Shown: positions 17,149 through 25,406 of the stretch, in pieces
How the letters are laid out: every line of letters starts with the position of its first letter
Numbering within the stretch: position 1 is the stretch's first letter
Source of the DNA: Alphaproteobacteria bacterium WMHbin7
Lineage (GTDB): Bacteria; Pseudomonadota; Alphaproteobacteria; Rhodospirillales; WMHbin7
Direction of reading: 5' to 3'
Length of the DNA stretch: 64,000 bases
Assembly (NCBI GenBank): GCA_002753155.1
Contig: PDZW01000007.1
Span: 51,225-115,224, forward strand
Notes under the pieces: generated by a model
Seen by the model: only the letters and a program-made list of their open reading frames with translations
Told to the model about the DNA's origin: nothing
Database searches by the model: none
Made by a program: the position numbers and the translations under genes

Positions 17149-17754
17149 TTAATCTTCTCTGGGTGGCATCTTGTGGGCCACGCCCTTGTGACACTGGATG
17201 CAGGTCTTGCCTTCCAGGGCCGCCTGGGGATGCTTGCGCTTGGCGGTATTGTTCTGCTTTTCGAGGTCCATCGAATCATAGGTATGGCAAGAGCGGCATT
17301 CGCGGGAATCGCTCTTGATCATATAGGTCCAGACCCGATCAGCCAGCTCGCCACGCTTGGCCATGAACTTGGCCTCGGTATCGATGGTGCCTGACATTTC
17401 CGAGATGATGTCGTTGACCGCAAAGAACTTGCGCACCAGCTTGGGGCCCAGGGCCTTGGGCACATGGCAATCGGCGCACTGGGCATGGGCGCCTGAGCGG
17501 TTCTTGTAGTGAATCGAGGCTTTGTATTCATCGTAATTGATCTGCATCGAGTGGCAACTGACACAGAATTCCGTGCGGTTCGTCCATTCGATGGCGGTGA
17601 CGAATCCGGCCATGCCGATGATGCCCACGACCAGGCCGACGGCCATGAAGGTGAGCTTTCCGATCAGAGCCTTTCGCTTCTGCGGATGGCGTCTCGGGTG
17701 CCGTCCGGCACCCGAAACGTTTCCGGCCTCAGAGGGTTCGCTGGCCTGGGTCAT
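17149..17754 (-). CDS. NapC/NirT-type tetrahaem cytochrome c
   Basis: A 201-residue protein with one N-terminal membrane helix (about residues 32-53) and four CXXCH haem sites (CVSCH, CADCH, CRSCH, CIQCH) in the periplasmic part. This is the NapC/NirT plan, whose members exchange electrons between membrane quinol and periplasmic cytochromes. It overlaps the upstream diheme cytochrome gene by 4 bases (ATGA), so the two are coupled. It ends the operon that begins with the flavocytochrome c genes, which suggests that it links the sulfide-oxidising cytochromes to the quinone pool. No nitrate or nitrite reductase gene is nearby. Confidence 0.9.
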   Translation of the reverse strand: MTQASEPSEAGNVSGAGRHPRRHPQKRKALIGKLTFMAVGLVVGIIGMAGFVTAIEWTNRTEFCVSCHSMQINYDEYKASIHYKNRSGAHAQCADCHVPKALGPKLVRKFFAVNDIISEMSGTIDTEAKFMAKRGELADRVWTYMIKSDSRECRSCHTYDSMDLEKQNNTAKRKHPQAALEGKTCIQCHKGVAHKMPPRED

Positions 17755-18452
17755 TCTGGCAACGTCTGCGCGTGCGACAGGATGTCGGAGGCGACCGACG
17801 GATCAAGCGAACGGAGTGCCGGCATGGCCTCTCCGGACTGACCGTTCAGCGACTTGTGCAAAAGCTGCCAGGGATCGTCCTTCAAAGCGCCCACGGCGGC
17901 ACCCGTGCTGACCTTCTTGCCGTCGGTGCCATGGCAACCGGCGCAGAGCGTGTTGAAATAGACCTCGCCCTTGCCTGGGTTGCCCTTGGGCTTGCCCGAA
18001 GCGTCGATATACTTGTTCAGGTCGGGCAGCCCCTTGGAAATGAACAGCGCCATATCCATGGCATCCTTGTCGCCCAGCTTGCCGGAATAGGCGTGCTTGG
18101 CATCCATGATGATGGCGGCGATGGCCTTGGGGTCCTTGCCGGCCATGCCGGTAACGCCCTTGATGCCAGTATTGTGATCATTCTTGCCGAACTGGCCGTC
18201 CTTGCCCTTGAAGTCCCAGCCGTGGCACTCCTTGCAGCGCCAGGACTGTTTGGGATATTTGCCCGATGACGGATAAGCGGGATGGGTCTCATCCGGACGG
18301 GGCTGCTTTATCTCCTTGAACCAGTTGTCATAGAGCTTGCCGCCACGGGCCATGGAAGATTCGACTTCAGCCGCCGACAGCGGGCTTTGAACCCAGGCCA
18401 TGCCCAGCAGTAGGGCCATTGCGGCAATCATCGTCAATCCGCGCTTGGTCAT
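17751..18452 (-). CDS. Periplasmic dihaem c-type cytochrome
   Basis: A 233-residue protein with a signal peptide (MTKRGLTMIAAMALLLGMAW..., cleavage after LSAAE or nearby) and two CXXCH sites, CKECH (in WRCKECHGWDFKG) and CAGCH. The segment GGKLYDNWFKE before the first haem is characteristic of this dihaem family, which is often found beside NapC-like proteins. The ATG at 18452 has AAGGAA 8 bases upstream and gives the signal peptide; longer upstream readings do not. Likely an electron shuttle between the flavocytochrome and NapC proteins encoded beside it. Confidence 0.85.
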   Translation of the reverse strand: MTKRGLTMIAAMALLLGMAWVQSPLSAAEVESSMARGGKLYDNWFKEIKQPRPDETHPAYPSSGKYPKQSWRCKECHGWDFKGKDGQFGKNDHNTGIKGVTGMAGKDPKAIAAIIMDAKHAYSGKLGDKDAMDMALFISKGLPDLNKYIDASGKPKGNPGKGEVYFNTLCAGCHGTDGKKVSTGAAVGALKDDPWQLLHKSLNGQSGEAMPALRSLDPSVASDILSHAQTLPE

Positions 18453-18578
18453 CTGAACGTTTCCTTCTTCGCTATCGTCACCCGAGCGGTTTGTCCGCCT
18501 TCGGGCCGTCGTTACACAATTTGGTTGAAAGGTGCTTCTTGATCTTGGCCGTGAATAATCTTGTCTCTTGCGATCATA

Positions 18579-18604
18579 CGCCCGCCCCTGACCGGGGGCG
18601 GGCG
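18579..18604 (-). terminator. Strong GC hairpin between fccB and the dihaem cytochrome gene
   Basis: CGCCCGCCCC (18579-18588) pairs perfectly with GGGGCGGGCG (18595-18604). It lies 32 bases after fccB on the minus strand in the 184-base gap before the dihaem gene. With no T-run it may attenuate or process the transcript rather than end it outright. Confidence 0.5.
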
Positions 18605-18636
18605 ATGAACACAAGGGGAGAAACTGAGGCTAAATC

Positions 18637-19911
18637 TCAGCCCCAGCTGTCTTGACTGATGCTGGCATACCAGCCTGAGGCGAAGTCCGCTTCCTTCTTG
18701 CGGAATTGGGCATTCGCACCCTTGGGGCTGACACCGCCAGAGTTGGGAACACCGGCAATCTTGCCTTCCTTCACCTCGAACACAGCGGCAACCGAGATGC
18801 CGTAATCGGGGTTCAACAAGCTGTAGCAGGTGTTGATGGCAGAGAAAACGCCCGGCTTGTCGCCCTTCAGCACCGCCACGATGGCGGCAGCCGCCACCTT
18901 GGCCTGGCTGGAGGCCGAGTAACCCGACTTGGGCATTGCACCAGCGATACAGGAATCGCCGATGACATAAACGTCCTTGACCTGGGTCGATTCGAAGGTG
19001 TTGGGATCGACCGGGCAGAAGCCGCTCTTATCGGCCAAGCCCGACTTGATGGCCACCACGCCCGCCGTCTGCGGCGGAATGATGTTGGCCACGGCGGGCT
19101 TGAACTTGTCGAAGTCGGTCGCCACGACGCCGCCCTTGGCGTCAACGCTGGCCACCTTGCCGCCCTTGGCAGCGGGCACCCATTCGAGATTCTTCTCGTA
19201 GAGCTTCTCCCAGCCTTCCTTGAACAGGCCCGACTTGGCGAAATCATCCTTGGAATCGAGGATGATCACCTTCGACTTGGGCTTCTTGGCCTTGAGATAG
19301 TGGGCAATCAGGCTGGCGCGCTCGTACGGGCCGGGCGGGCAGCGGAAGGGATTGCCGGGCGAGGAGATCAGCACCACGCCACCGTCGGCCATGGCATCGA
19401 TCTGCTTTTTCAGCAATTCGGTCTGCGGACCGGCCTTCCAGGCGTGCGGCATGATGTGCGAGGCGGCTTCGTCATAACCGGCCAGAGCGCCCCACTTCAT
19501 GTCGATGCCGGGAGACACGATGCACTTGTCGTAGCTGAAGGACTGGCCGTCAGCGGTGACAACCTTCTTGGCGGCACCGTCAATCGCGGTCACGGTGGCA
19601 TGCACCACCTTGACGCCGTGCTTGGCGGAAAGGGCGTCGAAGCTGCGGTTGATGAAGGCCATGCTGTTCATGCCCGCCAGAACCGTGTTCGAGAACGGGC
19701 AGGTATAGTGGCTCTTCTCGGCGTCGATCAGGGTGACGTCGAGGCTGGGGTTGTAGCGCTTCAGATACTTGGCGGCGGTAGCACCGCCAAAGCCGCCGCC
19801 GATGACGACGACGCGGTCCGAGCCGAAGGTGCAGCCCGAAATGCCGAAGGTCGAAATGGCGCCCGCGGCGCCCAGAAGGCCGTTGAATGTCCTGCGTGAA
19901 ATCTTGGTCAT
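18637..19911 (-). CDS. fccB: Flavocytochrome c sulfide dehydrogenase, flavoprotein subunit
   Basis: A 424-residue flavoprotein oxidising sulfide in the periplasm. It has a Tat-type signal (SRRTFNGLLGAAGA), a dinucleotide fold (VVVIGGGFGGATAAKYL) and the segment HYTCPFSN, whose Cys binds FAD covalently in this family. Two later cysteines, in FRCPPGPYERA and GFCPVDP, correspond to the redox disulfide of FccB/SoxF. The C-terminal flavocytochrome c domain (INTCYSLLNPDYGISV) is also typical. It follows the monohaem partner by 14 bases. SoxF is the alternative name in sox clusters. Electrons would pass to the small cytochrome subunit. Confidence 0.93.
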   Translation of the reverse strand: MTKISRRTFNGLLGAAGAISTFGISGCTFGSDRVVVIGGGFGGATAAKYLKRYNPSLDVTLIDAEKSHYTCPFSNTVLAGMNSMAFINRSFDALSAKHGVKVVHATVTAIDGAAKKVVTADGQSFSYDKCIVSPGIDMKWGALAGYDEAASHIMPHAWKAGPQTELLKKQIDAMADGGVVLISSPGNPFRCPPGPYERASLIAHYLKAKKPKSKVIILDSKDDFAKSGLFKEGWEKLYEKNLEWVPAAKGGKVASVDAKGGVVATDFDKFKPAVANIIPPQTAGVVAIKSGLADKSGFCPVDPNTFESTQVKDVYVIGDSCIAGAMPKSGYSASSQAKVAAAAIVAVLKGDKPGVFSAINTCYSLLNPDYGISVAAVFEVKEGKIAGVPNSGGVSPKGANAQFRKKEADFASGWYASISQDSWG

Positions 19912-19925
19912 AGCGCTGGCCTCCC

Positions 19926-20228
19926 TTACTTCTTAGCCGTGTAATAATCGACCATGGCATCCAACTGTTCGTCGGAATAACCCTTGACGATACGGTCCAT
20001 GATGGTGGCTTCGCGCTTGCCGGTCTTGTACTCGCGCAGAATCTGCTTCAGTTCGGCAGGCTTCTTTTCATGGAAGGCGGGCATGGCGCCCAGGCTGCGG
20101 CCATCGGTTCCATGGCAGCCAGCACAGGCGTCGGCGGCCACTGTGATGGCATCGGCGGACTGGGCCGCTGGGGCCATCAGAAGCGTTGCGGCCAAGCAGA
20201 CTCCGGCCGTTAAGAGACGTTTTTTCAT
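19926..20228 (-). CDS. fccA: Monohaem cytochrome c, FccA-like subunit
   Basis: A 100-residue class I cytochrome with a signal peptide (MKKRLLTAGVCLAATLLMAPAAQSA) and one haem site, CAGCH, followed by GTDGRSLGAMPAF and a C-terminal helix (DEQLDAMVDYYTAKK). Its position directly before fccB and its size match the cytochrome subunit of flavocytochrome c (FccA/SoxE); some FccA proteins are dihaem, this one is not. First gene of the minus-strand cytochrome operon. Confidence 0.85.
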   Translation of the reverse strand: MKKRLLTAGVCLAATLLMAPAAQSADAITVAADACAGCHGTDGRSLGAMPAFHEKKPAELKQILREYKTGKREATIMDRIVKGYSDEQLDAMVDYYTAKK

Positions 20229-20536
20229 CTTGTCGATCCTCCCCGGGATGCTGTGACGATTGGTTTTGGTATCGGCTTTTTACGCGTATATAAGAGAAAT
20301 TAGCAGTTCAATTCGGGCCTGACAATGCCCGATTTTCGACCCTGACACCCCGTAGAAGCCACGTTTTCAGTGCGTTGATAGCCTCCCAAATCACAGCGCA
20401 ACAATGGGTTATGCGTCTATATTGCAGCCAGCTTTCTCTTTCTGGTGGCTTGCCTGGTTAATTAGAAAGTGCGAATATCTCGGAAACGGGATATCCGCCC
20501 GAACTGACCAAAAACGGAACCTGGGAGGATTTCAAG
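20229..20536. promoter_or_regulatory. Divergent control region between fcc and the sox transport genes
   Basis: About 308 bases without a gene. It contains a near-perfect palindrome, ATATCTCG-GAAA-CGGGATAT (20475-20494, 7 of 8 pairs), 30 bases upstream of the transporter's Shine-Dalgarno sequence, and a smaller TCGGGC/GCCCGA repeat (20313-20332). These could bind a sulfur-responsive repressor, but none is encoded in the window. The middle is relatively AT-rich (ACGCGTATATAAGAG), as expected for promoters. Confidence 0.45.
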
Positions 20537-21637
20537 GTGTTCGAACTGGATGCGGCAACACAAGTAGCGTGCGGCGCCTTCGTGCTGGGTCTGGCGCTGG
20601 GCGCTTTGGCGCTCAAGACCAACTTCTGCACCATGGGCTCGCTGTCCGACATCGTCTTCATGCAAGACTGGCGGCGCTTTCGCGCCTGGATGCTGGCCGC
20701 GGCCGTCGCCATCCTGGGAACGCAGAGTCTGCACATGGCGGGGCAGCTGGATATCGGCAAGGCCAGCTACCTCACGCCCAATCTGGGATGGGCGGGCTAT
20801 ATTCTGGGCGGCCTTCTCTTCGGCTATGGCATGACCATGGCGGGCGGCTGCGGCAACAAAACGGCGGTGCGTCTGGGAGCAGGCAACTTGAAATCGCTGA
20901 TCGTCTTTCTGGTCATGGGCTTGGTCGCCTATATCACGGCGCGCGGGCTTATCGGCGTGGCAAGGCTCGAATTGGACAAGACCAATCTCGACCTGAAGTC
21001 GCTGGGCTTTGCCAGCCAGGGGCTTCCCGTCCTCCTGACCTCGCTGGGTCTTGACGAGAAAACAGCCCGCATCGCCGCCATCGCCGCCGTCGCCGGTGGC
21101 ATGTTGCTTTTCTGCCTCAAGGACAAGGATTTCCTGACCTCGCCGGTCCATTGGTTCAGTGGGCTTGCCATCGGCCTGATCATCGTGGGTGGCTGGGCGG
21201 CGAGCGGCATTCTGGGCGGCGACGAGTTCGATCCCCAGCCCCTTACCTCCTTCACCTTCGTGGGCCCCACCGGTGATTCGCTTCAGTATCTGATGATCTT
21301 CACCTCAGGCCCAAAGCTGGTCTTTGGCGTCGCGGGTATTTTCGGCGTCATCGCCGGTTCCTTCCTGGCCGCTATCCTGACCAAGAACTTCCACGTCGAA
21401 GCCTTTACCGACGCCTCGGACATGAAGGGGCACCTTTTGGGTGCCGCCATGATGGGCGTGGGGGGCGTTCTGGCCAATGGTTGCACCTTCGGCCAGGGCA
21501 TCACCGGCGTCTCGACCTTGGCGCTGGGCTCGCTGATGGCCCTGGGCTCGATCTGTCTGGGCGGCGTCTGGGGCCTGAAGGCCATGGAAGAAGGCAGCGT
21601 GATGGGTGGCCTGAAGGCCGTCTTCGCGCGCGCTTAG
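20537..21637 (+). CDS. YeeE/YedE family transporter, probably for thiosulfate or other sulfur species
   Basis: A 366-residue membrane protein with about nine or ten spans and the conserved cysteine motifs of this family: LKTNFCTMGSLSD near the N-terminus, AGGCGNKT in the middle and NGCTFGQGITG near the end. Related TsuA/YeeE proteins import thiosulfate by passing it between such cysteines. A GTG start is preceded by GGGAGGA at good distance. It heads a plus-strand unit with soxYZ, divergent from the fcc operon, so import or export of a sulfur intermediate for the Sox carrier is likely. Confidence 0.85.
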   Translation: MFELDAATQVACGAFVLGLALGALALKTNFCTMGSLSDIVFMQDWRRFRAWMLAAAVAILGTQSLHMAGQLDIGKASYLTPNLGWAGYILGGLLFGYGMTMAGGCGNKTAVRLGAGNLKSLIVFLVMGLVAYITARGLIGVARLELDKTNLDLKSLGFASQGLPVLLTSLGLDEKTARIAAIAAVAGGMLLFCLKDKDFLTSPVHWFSGLAIGLIIVGGWAASGILGGDEFDPQPLTSFTFVGPTGDSLQYLMIFTSGPKLVFGVAGIFGVIAGSFLAAILTKNFHVEAFTDASDMKGHLLGAAMMGVGGVLANGCTFGQGITGVSTLALGSLMALGSICLGGVWGLKAMEEGSVMGGLKAVFARA

Positions 21638-21671
21638 TCATCTATCGCTATTAATCGAAAAGGAGTGCGCT

Positions 21672-22142
21672 ATGTCGCGTGACAAGAAAACCCCTGGCAT
21701 CGGACGGCGCGAGATGCTGCTGGCCAGTGCCGCCCTGCTGGCTTTCAGCAAGCTAGGCGGACTCTCGAGCCCAGCCCAGGCGACGCCCGCTGATGTCGCC
21801 GAGGCCGTGAAGAAGCTGGCCGGGAATGCTGCGGTCAAGCCGGGCAAGGTCACGCTGGATCTGCCGGAAATCGCCGAGAATGGTGCTACGGTTCCCTTGA
21901 AGGTGTCGGTCGAAAGCCCGATGAGCGACAAGGATCACGTAAAGGCCATCCATATCTTCGCCGAAGGCAATCCCAGGCCCACCGTTCTTTCGGTCAAGAT
22001 CGGGCCGCGCGCGGGCAAGGCCGAGTTTTCCATTCGCATCCGTCTGGCGCAGACGCAGAACGTGCAGGCCGTGGCCGTCATGAATGACGGTCAGGCCTTC
22101 GGCGCCAAAAAGGAAGTCAAAGTCACCGCCGGCGGCTGCTGA
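21672..22142 (+). CDS. soxY: SoxY, thiosulfate/sulfur carrier subunit
   Basis: A 156-residue periplasmic protein with a twin-arginine type leader (GRREMLLASAALLAF), the SoxY fold (VTLDLPEIAENGATVPLKVSVESPM) and a C-terminal swinging arm carrying the sulfur-binding cysteine. SoxYZ holds sulfur intermediates on this Cys while they are processed. Here the protein stops right after VTAGGC, so the usual GGCGG end lacks its last two glycines. It is followed by soxZ after 22 bases. The catalytic partners SoxXA, SoxB and SoxCD are not in the window. Confidence 0.93.
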   Translation: MSRDKKTPGIGRREMLLASAALLAFSKLGGLSSPAQATPADVAEAVKKLAGNAAVKPGKVTLDLPEIAENGATVPLKVSVESPMSDKDHVKAIHIFAEGNPRPTVLSVKIGPRAGKAEFSIRIRLAQTQNVQAVAVMNDGQAFGAKKEVKVTAGGC

Positions 22143-22164
22143 GCGGAAACCAAGGAGACCCATC

Positions 22165-22485
22165 ATGTCAGCAGCTCAAGTGCGCGTTCCCGCCCAGGCG
22201 AAAAAGGGCGAGGTGATCGAGATCAAGACCCGTGTCACGCACGACATGGAGACCGGCCTTCGGAAGGATGAGAAGGGCAAGGCCATTCCCCGCCTGATGC
22301 TCAAATCCTTCGTCTGCAAATATAACGGCACACCGGTCTTCGAGGCCGACTTCGACACCTCGGTCTCGGCCAATCCGATGATGACTTTCTTTACCGTCGC
22401 CACCGAAAGCGGAAAGCTGGAATTCACCTGGACCGACGATAACGGCGTTCAGATCAAGGAAGAGGCATCGATCAGCGTTTCCTGA
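22165..22485 (+). CDS. soxZ: SoxZ, sulfur carrier partner subunit
   Basis: A 106-residue all-beta protein that pairs with SoxY. Typical features are ARVP-like opening (QVRVPAQAKKGEVIEIKTRVTHDMETGLRKD), SFVCKYNG, FTWTDDNG and the EA-S end. There is no signal peptide, as expected, since SoxZ is exported with SoxY through the Tat system. The ATG at 22165 follows AAGGAGA by 9 bases and matches the family start; the longer in-frame reading from 22084 overlaps soxY and is rejected. Confidence 0.93.
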   Translation: MSAAQVRVPAQAKKGEVIEIKTRVTHDMETGLRKDEKGKAIPRLMLKSFVCKYNGTPVFEADFDTSVSANPMMTFFTVATESGKLEFTWTDDNGVQIKEEASISVS

Positions 22486-22506
22486 TCGTCGTTTGCGCAG
22501 ACAGAA

Positions 22507-22540
22507 CGCCCCGGAGACTCCCGTCCCGGGGCGTTTTTAT
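22507..22540 (+). terminator. Rho-independent terminator after soxYZ
   Basis: CGCCCCGG (22507-22514) pairs with CCGGGGCG (22526-22533), followed by TTTTTAT. It lies 21 bases after soxZ and overlaps the stop codon of the convergent mlaC gene. Confidence 0.9.
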
Positions 22541-23205
22541 TTCACCTTCTGGCTGGCTTCGAACTGAGCCGCCAGATCGGCTTCGTCCTCAAGGCCCCGG
22601 GTGCGCTCGGCCAGAAAGTCGCAGAACTTGTCGAGATTGCCCCCAAGCTGGCTGATCTTCGCCGTGAAGTCGGCCCTGTGCGTCACGATCAGGCTGATGC
22701 CGTCGACCTGAAGATCGACGATGCGGGTTCCCGTGGGATAGTCGCGCACGCGAAAGCCCAGCGTCACGTCCTGCTTTTCCTTGTGGGGAATATGAATCAA
22801 GGTATCGACCATGGCGTCGCCATCCTCGGTCAGGTCGATCTGGCGGACATTCAGCTTGACCCCTTCGACATTCCAGGCACGGGCGGCGTAATTGGCCAGC
22901 AGATAGGCCTGAAATTGTTTGAGATAGCGCGCCTTTTGCGTCTCGCTGGCCGGATTCCAGTGCCGCCCGATGACGAATTTCGCAATGGCGTCGACGGCAA
23001 ACGACTCGCTCAACAGGACACGGAAGCGCTCATAGCGTTCGGTCCTGTTCTTGACGGAGAAGGTCTGAATGGCCTCATTGCCCTTGACCGCGATGAAGTC
23101 GTTGGCCTTGGCCTTGAGGTCGCCGGTCGCAGCACTTGCGGGCGCAAGGAGCGTCGACAAAAGGAAGGCTGCGCCCAGCAGGACAAGGAAAAAACGGCGA
23201 CTCAT
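22537..23205 (-). CDS. mlaC: MlaC/Ttg2D-like phospholipid-binding periplasmic protein
   Basis: A 222-residue protein with a signal peptide (MSRRFFLVLLGAAFLLSTLLAPASA) and the MlaC fold segments YERFRVLLSESFAVDAIAKFVIGRHW, FQAYLLANYAARAW and DLQVDGISLIVTHRADF. MlaC carries phospholipids between the outer-membrane MlaA complex and the MlaFEDB transporter. The other mla genes are absent here, so its exact partner is unknown. The ATG at 23205 has GGGAGA upstream and gives the signal peptide. It follows the DUF6134-like gene by 13 bases, probably as one operon. Confidence 0.85.
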   Translation of the reverse strand: MSRRFFLVLLGAAFLLSTLLAPASAATGDLKAKANDFIAVKGNEAIQTFSVKNRTERYERFRVLLSESFAVDAIAKFVIGRHWNPASETQKARYLKQFQAYLLANYAARAWNVEGVKLNVRQIDLTEDGDAMVDTLIHIPHKEKQDVTLGFRVRDYPTGTRIVDLQVDGISLIVTHRADFTAKISQLGGNLDKFCDFLAERTRGLEDEADLAAQFEASQKVK

Positions 23206-23218
23206 CTGACTGTCTCCC

Positions 23219-23902
23219 TTAACGCAGGACATATTGAATATCCGAACCGTCCTTGCCCTTGAAGCGGACCTTGACCAGAACGCCATCGGGGTCGAACCAG
23301 AGTTCGCGCTTAAGCTGCCCGCTGATCACGTAATGCTTGGCCATGACCGGCCCCTTGGTGCCCTTGACCTGCTCTTCGCCCGCCAGAACGGTTTGGATCG
23401 CCATCTCGGTGCCGTCCAGCGTGTTCAGTACGCTGGTTTTGGACGGCTTCACGATGCCGGGATGCCACAGGCTGGCGGGCAGGATCGAGGCATCCGAATC
23501 AAACACCGCCTTGCCTTTGTCGGTCGATTTGAAGCGATCGCCCAAGCGCACCACGGTCAGATCATGGGGAATGCCGTCATCGTCGGTCTTGCTTTGCAGA
23601 CCGACCAGTTGGCCGTCCTGCCACTGTTCGCGGCCCTCATGCCAGAATTTGTAAACAGTGACGAAGGCCAGCTTGACCTTGACGTCGGTAAGGATGTCGA
23701 CATCGATCTTGGCTCCGTTCTCCTTGAATTTCATGACATGGGTGCCGATCAGGGAACCATCGCGCACCACCCAGAAATTCAGAACCCCCTCGGGTGGTAG
23801 GGGAGTCTTGGCCGCCGAGGCGTGCGGCAAACCCGCAAAAACAACGAAGGCGAGGGCCATCGCTTGAAGCCTGCCGAGACGGAAAGGAAGCTTTGGAAAC
23901 AT
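23219..23902 (-). CDS. Exported DUF6134-like protein
   Basis: A 227-residue protein with a signal peptide (cleavage after ASA, near residue 30). The mature part is a beta-rich chain with WVVRDGSLIGTHVMKF and later ILPASLWHPGIV and RELWFDPDGVLVKVRFKGKDGS, which resembles DUF6134, a family of exported proteins of unknown role. The position directly upstream of mlaC suggests a role in envelope lipid handling, but this is inference. The ATG at 23902 was chosen over a TTG two codons earlier; neither has a strong ribosome site. Confidence 0.65.
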   Translation of the reverse strand: MFPKLPFRLGRLQAMALAFVVFAGLPHASAAKTPLPPEGVLNFWVVRDGSLIGTHVMKFKENGAKIDVDILTDVKVKLAFVTVYKFWHEGREQWQDGQLVGLQSKTDDDGIPHDLTVVRLGDRFKSTDKGKAVFDSDASILPASLWHPGIVKPSKTSVLNTLDGTEMAIQTVLAGEEQVKGTKGPVMAKHYVISGQLKRELWFDPDGVLVKVRFKGKDGSDIQYVLR

Positions 23903-24072
23903 GGACAAGACCGCTTTTCAGGGAAGGGTGGAGTTTGAAGTATAGCCCTTCAAACTGAATGGAAGCTGAAAAACCTTCCTTGCAGTCGACATAGGCGTTA
24001 CCCGCCTTGCAAGCCGCAGCCTCTGCGCCTAGGTTAGGAGTCGAACGCTTCTGACACCGGACTTCACCGCCC

Positions 24073-25263
24073 ATGACCGCTGCCTCGGCCCGCGCCTCTT
24101 TGGCCTATTCCTGTGTCGGGCATGTCTTTGCCCACCTCTTCGAACCCATTTTTTTCGTGGTCGCCCTGATTCTGCCCAAGGTGATGGGCCTGCCCTATGA
24201 AGACGCGCTGATGCTGGTCATCGCAGGCAAGCTTCTGTACGGCATCCTGGCTCCGCTGGCGGGCTGGTTCGGCGACCGCTGGAGTTCGACCGGCATGATG
24301 CAGGTCTATTTCCTGGGGCTGGGCCTGGCGGCCATTGCCACCGGTTTCGCCAATACGCCCTTCGAACTTGGCCTGGGATTGGCAGCCCTCGGCTTCTTCG
24401 GCTCGATCTATCATCCGGTGGGCACCGCCTGGCTGGTGCGCAACGCCACCAACCGCGGCAAGGCCCTGGGGCTGAACGGCATTTTCGGAGGCCTGGGAGC
24501 GGCGCTGGGCGGCATCGTGGCCGGAGCGCTGACCGATGTCATTTCTTGGCGAGCCGCCTTCATCGTGCCCGGTATTGTGGTCATCCTGGTCGGCCTGCTG
24601 TTCGCCCTCAGCTTGAAGCGGGGCCATGTCATCGAGATCAAGGAAGACCTGAAACCCCAAGCCCCACCCAGCAGGGGAGAAACCCTGCATGTCGGGCTGG
24701 TCATGACGCTGACCATGCTATGCACCGGCCTGATCTATCAGGTAACGCAGCCCGCCCTGCCCAAGCTGTTCGAGGCCCGCCTTGGCGATCTTCTGGGCGA
24801 CGGGCTTCTGGGCGTGGGCGGCATGGTGACCCTGGTCTACACGGTGGCCGGTCTTTTTCAGGTGGTGGCAGGCCATTGGGCCGACCGCTACCCACTGCGC
24901 TATGTCTATGCGGGGGTCTATCTGGCCCAGGTCCCTCTGCTGCTGGCCGCCGCCTGGGTAGGAGGCCTGCCCCTGGTGCTGGTGGCCCTGGTCATGGTCA
25001 GCATGAATCTGGCGGGCATCCCCGCTGAAAACAGCCTGCTCGCCCGCTATACGCCCGCCCGCTGGCGCGGCACCGCCTTTGGCCTCAAATTCGTCCTAAG
25101 CTTTGGAATCAGCGGCTTGGGCGTTCCCCTGATGGCCTTTATTCTGAAAAGCACCGGCGAGTTCGTCTGGGTGTTCGTTTTGCTGTCAGTCATGGCCGTC
25201 ATCGTCGTTGCAGCCAGCCTGATGCTGCCCCGGGAAGCCCCACGGGCAATCCCCGCCGCCTGA
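24073..25263 (+). CDS. MFS transporter
   Basis: A 396-residue membrane protein with about twelve hydrophobic spans. The loop between spans 2 and 3 (GWFGDRWSS) matches the MFS signature GxxxDRxGRR in reduced form, and GLNGIFGGLGAALGG in the N-terminal half and GTAFGLKFVLSFGISG in the C-terminal half are typical. The central loop holds a charged linker (LKRGHVIEIKEDLKPQ). The substrate is not recognisable. It is divergent from the DUF6134/mlaC unit, 170 bases away, and stands alone. Confidence 0.85.
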   Translation: MTAASARASLAYSCVGHVFAHLFEPIFFVVALILPKVMGLPYEDALMLVIAGKLLYGILAPLAGWFGDRWSSTGMMQVYFLGLGLAAIATGFANTPFELGLGLAALGFFGSIYHPVGTAWLVRNATNRGKALGLNGIFGGLGAALGGIVAGALTDVISWRAAFIVPGIVVILVGLLFALSLKRGHVIEIKEDLKPQAPPSRGETLHVGLVMTLTMLCTGLIYQVTQPALPKLFEARLGDLLGDGLLGVGGMVTLVYTVAGLFQVVAGHWADRYPLRYVYAGVYLAQVPLLLAAAWVGGLPLVLVALVMVSMNLAGIPAENSLLARYTPARWRGTAFGLKFVLSFGISGLGVPLMAFILKSTGEFVWVFVLLSVMAVIVVAASLMLPREAPRAIPAA

Positions 25264-25406
25264 CCCTTTCGGGTGGGTCTACCCCCTTGCTTTCGGGCGG
25301 GGAAGCGCTTATGGTCCCGCCGTCCGCTTGCCATATAAGGCCTTTTGAACCGGGGCGCACCCCGGCGGACGTTCCCACCTCATAGCCCTTATCAGGGAGG
25401 AATGTC

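Noticed and set aside
17149..17754. Nitrate or nitrite reductase-linked NapC
   Set aside because: No nap, nir or nrf genes nearby; the coupled genes are sulfide-oxidation cytochromes.
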